DNA from: Neoarius graeffei
Lineage: Eukaryota; Chordata; Actinopteri; Siluriformes; Ariidae
Direction: 5' to 3'
Length of the DNA: 64,000 bases
Assembly: GCF_027579695.1 (NCBI RefSeq)
Contig: NC_083571.1
Span: 85,263,888-85,327,887, forward strand
Part shown: positions 51,069 through 62,833 of the stretch, piece by piece
Layout of the letters: each line of letters opens with the position of its first letter
Position numbering within the stretch: position 1 is the stretch's first letter
The notes under the pieces: model-generated
Database searches by the model: none
What the model saw: only the letters and a program-made list of their open reading frames with translations
Told to the model about the DNA's origin: nothing
Made by a program: the position numbers and the translations under genes

Positions 51069-51366
51069 GCACAGTGAAATTCCTCTCTGCATTTAACCCA
51101 TCTGAAGCAGCGAATACACACATACCCAGAGCAGTGGGCAGCTATGCTACAGCAGCCGGGGAGCAGTTGGGGGTTAGGTGCCTTGCTCAAGGGTACTTCA
51201 GCCCAAGGCTGCCCCATGTTAACCTAACCGCATGTTTTTGGACTGTGAGAAGAAACCTATGCAGACACGGGAAGAACATGCAAACTCCACACAGAAAGGT
51301 CGCCGTCGGCCACTGGGCTTGAACCCAGAACCTTCCTGTGAGGCGATAGTGCTACCCATGACCCAG
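51069..51366 (-). mobile_element. SINE of the second subfamily (minus), uninterrupted copy
   Basis: Same subfamily as 4696-4971. It runs from the tail (CACAGTGAAATTCCTC, CTGCATTTAACCCATCTG) through CCTTGCTCAAGGGTACTTCA to a slightly degraded tRNA-like head. It abuts the TTAA of the left Kolobok-like copy. Confidence 0.8.
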
Positions 51367-52023
51367 TGAGAATTCGTCTCACAGATGTTCCACAATATAA
51401 AATGTAATAACCGGTTAAACCCCTCCTTGAATCACTACCTTAACATGGTGGAGGGGTTTGAGTGCCTCAGTGATTCTAGAAGTTATGCTGTGGGGACATT
51501 TGCCCCTGGTACGGTCTCCCAAGGCAAACAGGTCCTAGATGAGAGGTCAGACTAAGAGCAGTTCCGAAGAGGCAAAGGCTAGGAGAAGGGTACTCTGAAA
51601 TCAAACCACCACTGTCTTGTGGGTCAACCCTGTTGGGAGAGACTTCGGGAGTAAACCCCAAGGAAAATTCCGGAGCCAGAGTCCCTAAGGCAGCTCAACA
51701 ACATTCTCGACTTTGTGCTGGCAACTCCTGCGGCTGACCTGGAGCCGATTGTACTAGCCCTTGCTTCTCCATTGGATCACTCCAGTGATGCAGAGAGGGG
51801 GGACATGCTGCCTGGGTAACAGCTTGTTCTCCATATACTTACCCTGGCCTCGTACTTTGGAGAGGAAACTTCAACATTGCAAGCACCTTGCAGTGGCAAC
51901 AACACGGGAAGGAGCAGTCTACTGGTGATAAGTCTTGTGCTCATTGGCGAAGAGCTGGACGCCAGGGGCTCCTTTTGATGGTGGGAGAGGCCCTCGTGCC
52001 TCACTGGGCAACTACTGCCTGCC
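51367..52023. mobile_element. Possible 5' region of a LINE
   Basis: The stretch CTTAACATGGTGGAGGGGTT, then GAGTGCCTCAGTGATTCTAG and GGTCTCCCAAGGCAAACAGG, resembles a 5' leader I recall from fish LINE elements. No reverse transcriptase is present before the next element begins. Low confidence. Confidence 0.35.
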
Positions 52024-52296
52024 TTAAAGCATATACGCAGAGCCATGGCCTCACTTTCGTTTATAAATGCCTTGAGACCTCAAGAATGGCACAGGAATAG
52101 TTTTAAGCGTTAACAATAAATCTAATATAGTAATTTTTATGATTGAAGTGATTTATATAGGTAGCGGTCTGAGTGAATGACCTTGATGTCCGTAACGTCA
52201 CAGCAGGAAGTCTATCGGTCTCAGCGCCATTTCCGCTATACTAAAACACGGAGCTGACTGCAACTCCGATCCTCCATTTTGAGCTAATTTAGCGCT

Positions 52297-52557
52297 ATGC
52301 CACGTAGATGTGCTGCTGGCCGGTGCAGCAACATGACAGAAGATGGATTTACGTTGCATTCATGGCCCAAGAATGTTCAAACTGCAAAGATTTGGACGCG
52401 TTTTGTGAGAAGTTCACGGGCACATTGGGTGCCTACGAAGTGGTCTCTCCTCTGCTGTGCACATTTTACTGAAGACTCGTACGAAACCTCTGATCTGTTG
52501 AGGAGTGTTGGCTATAAGCCCATATTGAAAGAGGGTGCAGTACCAACAATTAAATAA
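52297..52557 (+). CDS. THAP-domain open frame of the right Kolobok-like copy
   Basis: 86 codons: MPRRCAAGRCSNMTEDGFTL, HSWPKNVQTAKIWTRF, HWVPTKWSLLCCAHFTEDSY, then VGYKPILKEGAVPTIK. The C2CH zinc-binding pattern (CxxxxC ... CxxH) and the closing AVPTI motif give a complete THAP domain, which binds DNA as the N-terminal part of THAP transposases. It ends at a stop after the domain. It is intact but probably a relic, since no catalytic exon follows. Confidence 0.8.
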   Translation: MPRRCAAGRCSNMTEDGFTLHSWPKNVQTAKIWTRFVRSSRAHWVPTKWSLLCCAHFTEDSYETSDLLRSVGYKPILKEGAVPTIK

Positions 52558-52981
52558 AACTACAGGAAAAGGAAAGTATTTTATTTTTATTTTTTTTAGA
52601 AGGAAAGTGAGTTTAGTTGCACCAGTCCTCCCTGAGCGTGAGCCGAGGATTGTTGGTAAAACCCGGGACGGAACATATCGCCTGGGCAGTGACCTCCCTG
52701 CAGTTGTTGCTAAAACCGGTGACATCCCGTTCCGTCACGGGTTTTAGTAATTGCCTGAGCTGAGCAATAATTGTGGAGTATTCAGTATGGAGAAAATGAG
52801 TGGACCAGCTGTCTGATTTTCTCCACTGGATATTGCTGCCATCTCGCTCTTACGTGGAAGAAGTGAATGAACGGAGAACTGAATGAACAACTGAAAATCA
52901 GATTGTTTCAAAACAATCTGACTGGCTCAGCGAGGCAGCTCAAAAGCCAACTTTGCAGTCGATTTTAACTCTCAAAAATAT

Positions 52982-53362
52982 CCATCCATCCATCCATTAT
53001 CTGTAGCCGCTTTATCCTGTTCTACAGGGTCGCAGGCAAGCTGGAGCCTATCCCAGCTGACTACGGGCGAAAGGCGGGGTACACCCTGGACAAGTCGCCA
53101 GGTCATCACAGGGCTGAAACATAGACACAGACAACCATTCACACTCACATTCACACCTACGGTCAATTTAGAGTCACCAGTTAACCTAACCTGCATGTCT
53201 TTGGACTGTGGGGGAAACCGGAGCACCCGGAGGAAACCCACGCGGACACGGGGAGAACATGCAAACTCCGCACAGAAAGGCCCTTGCCGGCTGCTGGGCT
53301 TGAACCCAGGACCTTCTTGCTGTGAGGTGACAGTGCTAACTACTACACCACCGTTCCACCCC
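52982..53362 (-). mobile_element. DANA/V-SINE-like SINE (minus) with 13-bp TSD
   Basis: Full-length with an (ATCC)n tail at 52982-52998. CTCTCAAAAATAT flanks both sides (52969-52981 and 53363-53375). The uninterrupted target is visible in the other Kolobok-like copy near 49660-49675 (inverted). Confidence 0.92.
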
Positions 53363-53480
53363 CTCTCAAAAATATATATTTTTTTAAATTCCCATTTATG
53401 CAGCATACAAAAGTCAAGGATGGAGATACTGTCCACTCAGAAATGTATTTAAAAATAAAAGTTCTGTGTATCTGCTTTAA

Positions 53481-53870
53481 GCTGTTGAGTCGCTATGAAC
53501 CCAAGAGGCATGGCCTCTGGTCTTCATCTGACAAATGGCGGCTTCAAACAAAGGACTATAATCTAAAAACATACGGCTACAGGGCATTTTCTATTATTGC
53601 CCCTAGACTTTGGAATGATTTGCCACAGGAAATTCGAAACACTGGCTCTGTAGATAATTTTAAATGTAAACTTAAGACTTATCTTTTTAAACAAGCATAT
53701 CATTTATAATTTTTTTTTAATCTAGTTTTTACATTGCAATTTTGTTAAATTTTATATTTCTATATTTTTTGGGACAATGTAATTAGTATTTTTTTATTAT
53801 TTTTTTCTTCTCTTCATATTGTAAAGCGCTTAGCACAGAAATGAATAAGCGCTCTATTAAGTGTGATATT
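53481..53870 (+). mobile_element. LINE 3' end fragment with reverse-transcriptase C-terminus
   Basis: The frame to 53709 reads YNLKTYGYRAFSIIAPRLWN, DLPQEIRNTGSVDNFKCKLK and TYLFKQAY, typical of the C-terminal end of fish LINE reverse transcriptases. A 3' UTR with TTGTAAAGCGCTTAGCAC and AATAAGCGCTCTATTAAG follows. The element is strongly 5'-truncated. Confidence 0.75.
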
Positions 53871-53875
53871 ATTCA

Positions 53876-54228
53876 TCCATCCATCCATTATCTGTAGCCG
53901 CTTATCCTGTCCAACAGGGCCGCAGGCAAGCTGGAGCCTATCCCAGCTGACTACGGGCGAAAGGCGGGGTACACCCTGGACAAGTCGCCAGGTCATCACA
54001 GGGCTGACACATAGACACAGACAACCATTCACACTCACGTTCACACCTACGGTCAATTTAGAGTCACCAGTTAACCTAACCTGCATGTCTTTGGACTGTG
54101 GGGGAAACCGGAGCACCCGGAGGAAACCCACGCGGACACGGGGAGAACATGCAAACTCCACACAGAAAGGCCCTCGTTGGCTGCTGGGCTCGAACCCAGG
54201 ACCTTCTTGCTGTGAGGCAACAGCGCTT
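53876..54228 (-). mobile_element. DANA/V-SINE-like SINE (minus), head truncated
   Basis: It runs from an (ATCC)n tail to CAACAGCGC; the first about 25 bp of the head are missing. The next SINE starts directly there. Confidence 0.88.
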
Positions 54229-54597
54229 ATTATCTCATCTCATCTCATTATCTCTAGCCGCTTTATCCTGTCCTACAGGGTCGCAGGCAAGCTGGAGACT
54301 ATCACAGCTGACTACAGGCAAAAGGCGGGGTACACCCTGGACAAGTCGCAGGTCATCGCAGGGCTGACACATAGACACAGACAACCATTCACACCTCTGG
54401 TCAATTTAGAGTCACCAGTTAACCTAACCTGCATGTCTTTGGACTGTGGGGGAAACCGGAGCACCCGGAGGAAACCCACGCGGACACGGGGAGAACATGC
54501 AAACGCTGCACAGAAAGGCCCTCGGCAGCCACGGGGCTCGAACCCAGACCTTCTTGCTGTGAGACGACAGCGCTAACCACTACACCACCGTGCTGCC
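54229..54597 (-). mobile_element. DANA/V-SINE-like SINE (minus), joined to the previous one
   Basis: Its tail (CTCATCTCATCTCATTATC) abuts the truncated head of 53876-54228. Its own head ends CGTGCTGCCC before a (TTA)n run. A 20-bp core deletion (ACACTCACATTC missing near 54392) distinguishes it. Confidence 0.88.
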
Positions 54598-55197
54598 CTA
54601 TTATTATTATTATTAATAAGGTGTTGCCGCACCATGGCCTGCCAACTGCATTGGGTGTATGCAGGGGTTAAATTGGGCCGGGGCTGTCCGGGGCTGAGCC
54701 CTGGCACATAAGCTCGGAGCGGATGGCATATGATCACCCACACATCAAAAGCAACAAACCCTTTTCACGATTTTCAGTTCTGAATAATTAAATATCGTTT
54801 TATTAATCAATAAACCCATGACTTTTATGAGATAGATCATAGTTTTCCTGATAACAAGACGACCTGTCAAAGCTATTTAGAACAGAACTTGTGATCAGAG
54901 ATTCTGGTTTCTGGAACACTGCGTGGGTTGCCAATTCCGCTTTTTATAAGCGACTTTGGGGTTTCTTTTTTTGTGAGCTCGCTTTAAAAAAAAATCAGAA
55001 GTCGTGGTTTGCGGGTTTTTGGGCTTGTGTTTCAGCGTTGTGACTTGTTTATAATTTTCTCCGTACACCGTCTCCCCTTTTACCTGCATACGATCCTAAT
55101 CCATCAGAGGTGCTTGAACGAACTGTCTGTGCATTTGGCGAGTTCAATTTCCATAGTCCCCAGTTATCGACAGAAATTAGCCAGGGGGAAGGGGGAG

Positions 55198-55435
55198 ATA
55201 ATCATTATCATATTTTTTATTATTAAAAACAAAATATCAAATAATACTGAAGAGGGGGAAAAAATAATACTGATCTAAATATGTTGTGTTTTTATTTTTA
55301 GACAGTATGTGTTTAGCAAAACACATACTGTCTAAAAATAAAAACACAACATATTTAGATCAGTATTATTTTTTCCCCCTCTTCAGTATTATTTGATATT
55401 TTGTTTTTAATAATAAAAAATATGATAATGATTAT
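55198..55435. repeat. Near-perfect inverted repeat 1 (about 118-bp arms)
   Basis: The left arm ends GACAGTATGTGTTT and the right begins AAACACATACTGTC around a 4-nt loop at 55315-55318. Arms match base for base over almost all of their length. Confidence 0.93.
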
Positions 55436-55544
55436 GTTCACTGTATTGTTAATATTATTAGTGTTTTATTATTTATTGTTAATATTTAATTTAATGTTAA
55501 TTTATTATTTATTGTTAATATTATTAGTGTATTATTAGTGTAAT

Positions 55545-55803
55545 TATTATTGTTATTATTATGTATTCAATTATTTATTTGGCATGTGGTGCTTTTTGTA
55601 TTGTCTAGAACATACATAAGATGAGCATATTATAGCAGCAAAATAGAAGCACAATCATTTGAATGCAGCAAAACTTTTGCTGCATTCAAATGATTGTACT
55701 TCTATTTTGCTGCTATAATATGCTCATCTTATGTATGTTCTAGACAATACAAAAAGCACTACATGCCAAATAAATAATTGAATACATAATAACAATAATA
55801 ATA
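55545..55803. repeat. Near-perfect inverted repeat 2 (about 125-bp arms)
   Basis: It folds at GCAGCAAAA-CTT-TTGCTGC near 55672. Outer arms read GTATTCAATTATTTATTTGG and its complement. Few mismatches (for example GTGGTGC against GCACTAC). Confidence 0.93.
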
Positions 55804-56420
55804 AATGCTTCCAATGTTATAGTGTTGTTTGTATTTGGTTGCATTCACTGCATGAATATATTTGATTGACAATTTGACTGACAGTGTTTTGGCATATTTA
55901 ACATTTATCCTCCAAAATAAATCAACTGTTTTGGTTTAAGATTGTGCAAGCCTTCAAATTTTCTCACTGAACATTTCTCCTTCACATTTTTCACCTGTAG
56001 GCATGTGACAAGATTTAACATGATATTGCTCAACCTACCTCTGTAAAGTCAGCTAACAACTTATTAAAATGCACCAGAATTCAGCAAATAACATGTATGA
56101 TAATAAAAAACTTCTGGGGGAGGACCCCCAGACCCCCCACTAATCATTTCCTTCAAACCAATGTACAACAACCTGTACAATCTGTTACACTGGCCAACCA
56201 ATCTACATTCAAACTGCCATAATGTGTAGGGGGGCACTACAAGACACACACAGGCCTACAGCACACAGATAACGTGTGTATCTCTGTGCAATATGATATG
56301 GTTATCAAATTAGAGGGTTATTTTCCAAAAAGTATATTGGGGCAGGGCGGCGGGGGCAGGGGCGGGTACGAGGCAGAGCCCCCCCACATAACCAATCCCA
56401 ATTTAACCCCTGGGTGTATG

Positions 56421-57390
56421 TAGTTTCAGACCAGACTCTTAAAAAAATGGTTAAAATCGTGATGTGTTGCTGAATAAATGAATAGATAGATAGTAACTGT
56501 TCGCAAAGTGACTAACTGAAGAGCAAAACATTTCAGGACATGCTGTTATTAGTGTTAGAATCAACTTCTCGGTAGTCATGGCTGTCTGCATCATCACACA
56601 CCACTCACTGATGACTTTCCGACAACAGCACACCCTGTCATGATGAGGTCCAAGTCACGTGTTTCTCATTTTCTAGACAACTAGGTGGCTTTTATTTTGA
56701 CACCACTGTAGTAGCAGGTTGCCGCACAGACCTCTGCCTTTTTCTTTTTTACCTGCTGGACTTGGACCTTTTTTAAAAGAGAAAGGTAACAAACAAACAA
56801 TTAATGAGATGTTTATATCTTTATCTGAATCTGAGGAAGAGTGCAAAAAAAAAGAGAGACCAGCTCGTGCACTTCGGCGTTGCGCGCGATTAAGTGTAGT
56901 GTTGTGTGAGGAAACGGGCCGCTTAATAACGGCTCAGCAAACACATTGCCGTGTTTAACTCGGTGTTCAGCTGTGAGAAGTGTGTTTAACAGTTCAGCAG
57001 GTTCTCGTGGGGGTGTGTGCGCTGCTGGCTGGGCGGTGAGCCGATAAGCCTTAAGAGGAGCACTGCTGTGTAATCTCCTCCAGCCGGGCGCATCCTGGGG
57101 CTTCAGTAACAAACAGGAAAATAATCACATTTCCAACTTTTAACACCGATATCAGAGATCATTCGTGTTTGAACAAGCTACAAAATGCACTGAGAGACTT
57201 TGTTTTGTTTTGGGTTGTTTTACAATCAGGGTACGCAAGCTAAAAAGCCCATTTAACACTTATTGTCTTCAATATCAAAAGGCTTGACTAAATAAACTCG
57301 GTTGTTTATTGCAGCCCTGTGATAGCTCTATTTACCATGCAAAAAAAAAAAAAACTGGTGATGACGTTATTTTTGGCGAATGTATGGCAA
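56421..57390. other. Intergenic sequence, no clear feature
   Basis: No gene or repeat recognised. Several short frames cross each other without any family resemblance. Confidence 0.45.
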
Positions 57391-57500
57391 TATCAAGTCA
57401 AGTCAACTTTATTGTCAAATATGCTATACATGCTCGACATACAGCACAGATGAAATATCAGTCCTCTCTGACCCACGGTGCAAACAGGCAATGCAGTAAA
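57391..57500 (-). mobile_element. Probable LINE 3' tail (minus)
   Basis: On the minus strand the sequence ends ATTTGACAATAAAGTTGACT then TGACTTG, a poly(A)-signal-like 3' end style seen in fish LINEs. It lies next to a minisatellite that may derive from the same element. Confidence 0.4.
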
Positions 57501-59188
57501 TAAAAACAGAATAATTGAAAAAAACAAACAATAGAAACAGTATAAACACTCTAGATAGGAACTAGACATAGACTAAACACTCAAACAATATAAACACTAG
57601 ATAAGAACAAGACAGACTAAACACTCAAACAATATAAACAGTATAAACACTAGATAGGAACTAGACAGACTAAACACTCAAACAATATAAACAGTATAAA
57701 CACTCTAGATAGGAACTAGACATAGACTAAACACTCAGACAATATAAAAACAGTATAAACACTCTAGATAGGAACTAGACATAGACTAAACACTCAAACA
57801 ATATAAACAGTATAAACACTAGATAAGAACTAGACATAGACTAAACACTCAAACAATATAAACAGTATAAACACTAGATAAGAACTAGACATAGACTAAA
57901 CACTCAAACAATATAAACAGTATAAACACTAGATAAGAACTAGACATAGATTAAACACTCAGACAATATAAAAACAGTATAAACACTCTAGATAGGAACT
58001 AGACATAGACTAAACACTCAGACAATATAAACAGTATAAACACTAGATAAGAACAAGACATAGACTAAACACTCAAACAATATAAACACTCTAGATAGGA
58101 ACTAGACATAGACTAAACACTCAAACAATATAAACACTAGATAAGAACAAGACAGACTAAACACTCAAACAATATAAACAGTATAAACACTAGATAGGAA
58201 CTAGACAGACTAAACACTCAAACAGTATAAACACTCTAGATAGGAACTAGACATAGACTAAACACTCAAACAATATAAACAGTATAAACACTAGATAAGA
58301 ACTAGACATAGACTAAACACTCAGACAATATAAACAGTATAAACACTAGATAAGAACAAGACAGACTAAACACTCAAACAATATAAACAGTATAAACACT
58401 AGATAGGAACTAGACAGACTAAACACTCAAACAATATAAACACTCTAGATAGGAACTAGACAGACTAAACACTCAAACAATATAAACAGTATAAACACTA
58501 GATAAGAACTAGACATAGATTAAACACTCAGACAATATAAAAACAGTATAAACACTCTAGATAGGAACTAGACATAGACTAAACACTCAGACAATATAAA
58601 CAGTATAAACACTAGATAAGAACAAGACATAGACTAAACACTCAAACAATATAAACAGTATAAACACTAGATAGGAACTAGACAGACTAAACACTCAAAC
58701 AATATAAACACTCTAGATAGGAACTAGACATAGACTAAACACTCAAACAATATAAACAGTATAAACACTAGATAGGAACTAGACAGACTAAACACTCAAA
58801 CAATATAAACACTCTAGATAGGAACTAGACATAGACTAAACACTCAAACAATATAAACAGTATAAACACTAGATAGGAACTAGACAGACTAAACACTCAA
58901 ACAATATAAACACTCTAGATAGGAACTAGACATAGACTAAACACTCAAACAATATAAACAGTATAAACACTAGATAAGAACAAGACATAGACTAAACACT
59001 CAAACAATATAAACAGTATAAACACTAGATAAGAACTAGACAAAGATTAAACACTCAGACAATATAAAAACAGTATAAACACTCTAGATAGGAACTAGAC
59101 ATAGACTAAACACTCAGACAATATAAACAGTATAAACACTAGATAAGAACAAGACATCGACTAAACACTCAGACAATATAAACAGTAC
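57501..59188. repeat. Minisatellite, 1.7 kb, mosaic of two short modules
   Basis: Units combine AAACACTCAAACAATATAAA, CAGTATAAACACT and (CT)AGATA(G/A)GAACTAGACATAGACT in different order, giving unit lengths of about 45 to 70 bp and roughly 25-30 units. Variants (TAGATAAGAAC, CTCTAGATAGGAAC) are shuffled, so it was built by unequal exchange. It resumes at 63064 after two inserted elements. Confidence 0.95.
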
Positions 59189-59189
59189 T

Positions 59190-60624
59190 AGTGCATCTCA
59201 AAAAATTAGAATATTGTGAAAAAGTTCAATATTTTCCATCAGTTATTTAAGAAAGTGAAAATTATATATTATAGACTCATTACACAAACTAAAATGTTTC
59301 AAGCATTTTAATTTTAATCAGTATGGCATACAGTACAAAAAAAACATCTCAAAATATTAGAATATTTCATTTCAAGTTTGAGTAAAACAGTATGAACACG
59401 GTGTATCTCTCAGTCTAGTTCAGTACACACAACCACAATCATGGGGAAGCCTGCTGACTTGACTGTTGTCCAGAAGATGATCACTGATGCCCTCCACAAG
59501 GAGGGTAAGCCACAAAAGGTCATTGCTGAAAAGGGTGGCTGGAAAAGGTGCGCAAGCAACAGGGATGGCCGCAGTCTTGAGAGGATTGTTAAGAAAAGTT
59601 GATTCAAGAACTTGGGAGAGCTTCACAAGGAGTGGACTGAGGCTGGTGTCAGTGTATCAAGACCCATCACGAACAGACAGCTTCAAGAAAGGGGATACAA
59701 CTTTCACATTCCTAATATCAAGCTACTCCTGAGCCAGAGACAATGTCAGAAGTGTCTTATCTGGGCTAAGGAGAGAAAGAAATGGACTGTTGCTCAGTGG
59801 TCCAAAGTCCTCTTTTCAGATGAAAGTACATTTTGCATTTAATTTGGAAGTCACGGTTCTAGAGTCTGGAGGAAGAGTGGAGAGGCACAGAATCCAAGGT
59901 GTTTGAAGCCCAGTGTGAAGTTTCCACAGTCTGTGATGATTTGGGGTGCCATGTCATCTGCTGGTGTTGGTCCACTGTATTTTATCAAGTCCAAAGTCAA
60001 CACAGGAGTGTTTTAGAGCACTTCCTGCTTCCATCTGCTGACAAGCTTTTTGGAGATGCTGATTTCCTTTTCCAGCAGGACTTAGCACCTACCCACAGTG
60101 CCAAAACTACTACCAAATGGTTTGCTGACCATGATATTACTGTGTTTGATTGGCCAGCCAACTTGCCTGACCTGAACCCCATAGAGAATCTATGGGGTAT
60201 TGTAAAGAGGAAGATGAGAAACACCGGACCCAAAAATACAGATACGCTGAAGGCCACTATCAAAGCAACCTGGGCTTCAATAACACCTCAGCAGTGCCAC
60301 AGACTGATCACCTCCATGCCACACCGCATTGATACAGTAATTCATGGTAAAGGAGCCCCAACCAAGTATTGAGTGTATAAATGAATATACTTTTCAGAAG
60401 TTGGACATTTCTGTATTGTAAATCCTTTTTTTGATTGATCTTAGGGAATATTCTAATAATTTGAGATACTGGATTTCTGATTTTCATGAGCTATAAGCCA
60501 TAATCATCAAAATTAAATATTTCACTTTACATGTAATGAATATAGAATATATGAAAGTTTACCTTTTTTAATTAAATTATGAAAAAAATGAACTTTTTCA
60601 TGGTATTCTAATTTTGAGATGCAC
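59190..60624 (+). mobile_element. Tc1-type element inserted in the minisatellite
   Basis: It starts CTAGTGCATCTCAAAAAATT right after a TA of the minisatellite and ends AATTTTGAGATGCACTA. Its inverted ends are about 25 bp plus imperfect inner matches. It carries a + strand transposase that is broken. Another element joins its right end directly. Confidence 0.9.
59441..60372 (+). pseudogene. Tc1-type transposase, inactivated
   Basis: Start MGKPADLTVVQKMITDALHK at 59441. Catalytic motifs LFSDESTF (59808), FQQDLAPTHSAKTT (60070) and NLPDLNPIENLWGIVKRK (60160) mark a DD34E transposase. The C-terminus is HGKGAPTKY, stop 60370-60372. Frameshifts near 59530 and 59900-60000 and stops (for example after KVIAEKGGWKR and FCI) break the frame. 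Confidence 0.9.
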
Positions 60625-62066
60625 TATAGGGTTCTCACCAGGATTTTTTTTTAGCGTAATGGGTTATGGCGAGGGAGCGTAGCGACCGAGCGGGGGGATG
60701 GTGCGGAGATTTTGAAAAATCATGCCCAAAATTGGCCATATTTGACGTTCCTGGAGGGGATAAATTGCATTTTTTATGTTGTATATCCTTGATGGAAAAT
60801 TGTTACATCTTTGGATCTTGGCAATGTGTTACCTACTGTTGTATTTCACTGAACTACAAAGGGTGTTGTCAAAAGATATGTAAACTCAGACACAACCAAA
60901 GAGATAATGAATGTTTTATTGTATTAAGAAATTAAGAAATGCCTGAGCACATAAATGATTTAAAGCCACAAGGGCGATCACGTTTGGCACATTGGAGCTG
61001 AATCCCATGACTAAAATCATATCATTAACCTCATTCTCACCTGTGAATTTCCAGCCTCTGCTCGTCTTCCTCCATCTCCTCCTCTATCTCCAACAGCGGG
61101 CTCTCCCCCACTAGGCCTACCTCCATCCTCTGCCCGTTTATCTGCTACCTCCTTTCCTCTGCCTCCTATGTCCTTTCCTTCATCTCCTCCAACCTCTCTT
61201 GTGCCTGTCTCCTTATAGAAATATAACGATGGATGGCATGCAGGCAGATTACCAGTGTGTTAATGTTAGCCACAGTGGGATCCAGTAAATTAGCGCTAAT
61301 TAGGGTATTAGGCAGAAAAAGAAATTTACCAGTCAAAAATAATATTTTATATAATCCTGATAAGCGCCGCAGGTGCGAAGACGAGCGCCGCAGGCGCGAA
61401 GTCCCTCTCGGGGGGTCTGGGGGCATGCCCCCCCAGAAAATTTTTGAAATGTAGACTTCATTTCCTGCATTCTAGGACATTTTCAGGGTGAAATGGCGTG
61501 TAATTTTTGATCAGAAATATTGCATATTTTTACTTTGTATTTTTTTCAGTTTCACTCCTGAATGTATCAGATGTATGTATGGTGTCTGATTTGGTAACAA
61601 AAGTGAAAAGAAAATAAACAACAATGAATTGTATATAATCTTTTGATCTAGTTACAGTATTTAATAAAAAAAAAACCAACAGTATTCTATTTTACCATAC
61701 CCCAATGAAACCCCCTTGTTAATCAATGTATCACACATACCTTTTCTGTCTTTTTGTGGAAAAACGAATCAGTTTTTGTCACATTCAATTTGGGGCGTTT
61801 GTTGGGATTCATCTTGATCCAGAAGAGTGAGTCAGCAAAAAAAAATGCGGTTCTCCCGCCAAGAAAGAGGAAACTACAACGCAGGGTGTTTGGCAATTTT
61901 CGACCAATCAGAATTCGCGATTTATTCAGTCCGCGTGTTACAAGATTCAGTGCGGGCCAAAATGGCGGAAACGATGAAATATTCTGATTTTTCATTTCAA
62001 GTTTTCAGTATTTTTCGTATTAAACTGTGTTTCTTACGATTTGTAAATGATGGCGGAACCACACAC

Positions 62067-62411
62067 GGACTGGCCATCGGGAGTAGCGGGAGTTTTCCCA
62101 GTGGGCCGGTGGTTCAGTGTGGGCCAGCGGAGAAAAAAAAAAAAAACAGTTGCGCGCTGGCCTTTAATATGATAAGCAATGTTAACAGTTTCTTTAACAA
62201 ACTGTTAACATTGCTTATCATATTAAAGGCCAGCGCGCAACTGTAATAAGCAATGTTAACAGTCTGTTAAAGAAACTGTTAACATTGCTTATCATATTAA
62301 AGGCCAGCGCGCAACTGTTTTTTTTTTTTTTTTTTTTCTCCGCCGGCCCACGCTGAACCACCGGCCCACTGGGAAAACTCCCGCTACTCCCGATGGCCAG
62401 TCCGTGTGTGG
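62067..62411. repeat. Complex palindromic element of about 345 bp
   Basis: The outer arms (CACACGGACTGGCCATCGGG, GTAGCGGGAGTTTTCCCAGT) recur inverted at the right (62350-62411). The centre has three alternating copies of GATAAGCAATGTTAACAG and its inverse, with GGCCAGCGCGCAACTGT. It can fold in several ways. Confidence 0.8.
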
Positions 62412-62813
62412 GCGGAACATAACTGGATTTATCGGATGACATGTGGGAGTATTCATGTGCGAAAATTTTCGGCATTATCGTCCGTTTCAGTATCCGTCTG
62501 TGTGTATACTTGCCCGTTGAAATCGGCAATTGCCCGTCAAATTTACGGGTGGACGGGTCTCTGCCTAATACCTTAGCGCTAATCATCCGATACGTGCGCC
62601 CTGTCATATTGCTAAACCTGCTTACAAAGTAGACGTTTTCATTCATCAAAGGGCTTTGGGTTAAGTTTTCAAGCGTGATGGAAAACCTGTAGAAGTGGTG
62701 CACTTACATTTCTAACTGTGAAGAAAGAGCGAATGTCTCTTTTTTTGCGAGGGGGTCCGTCATCCATTGTCATTCACCGAAGTCCAGCTCAAGAGAAAGT
62801 TATCGCCAGGATC

Positions 62814-62833
62814 TCTCTCTCTCTCTCTCTCTC
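62814..62833. repeat. (CT)n microsatellite
   Basis: About 20 bp of CT repeats inside the 60626-63051 element. Confidence 0.9.

Larger units (their letters stand above)
52028..53476 (+). mobile_element. Kolobok-like element (plus), right copy, with SINE inside
   Basis: TTAA on both sides (52024-52027 and 53477-53480); ends AGCATATACGCAGAGCC and GTTCTGTGTATCTGCT. It is the inverse of 47998-51064 over most of its length. A THAP exon lies at 52297-52557 and a SINE at 52982-53362. No transposase catalytic part remains. Confidence 0.85.
54662..56412. mobile_element. hAT element with perfect 8-bp TSD and two large internal hairpins
   Basis: Ends CAGGGGTTAAATTGGG and CCCAATTTAACCCCTG, a perfect 16-bp inverted repeat. 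GGTGTATG flanks both sides (54654-54661 and 56413-56420). The 1751-bp interior contains two long inverted repeats (55198-55435 and 55545-55803) and AT-rich DNA. No transposase is recognised. Confidence 0.9.

Noticed and set aside
47998..53476. A single giant palindromic transposon
   Set aside because: Each half has its own TTAA flanks and complete pair of ends, so two separate insertions explain it better.
53863..54576. 237-codon frame with repeated segments
   Set aside because: It runs through two adjacent SINE copies in antisense; the same peptide appears wherever the SINE occurs.
57501..59188. CRISPR-like array of repeats and spacers
   Set aside because: The units vary in length and the 'spacers' are themselves repeats; the genome is vertebrate. 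It is a minisatellite.
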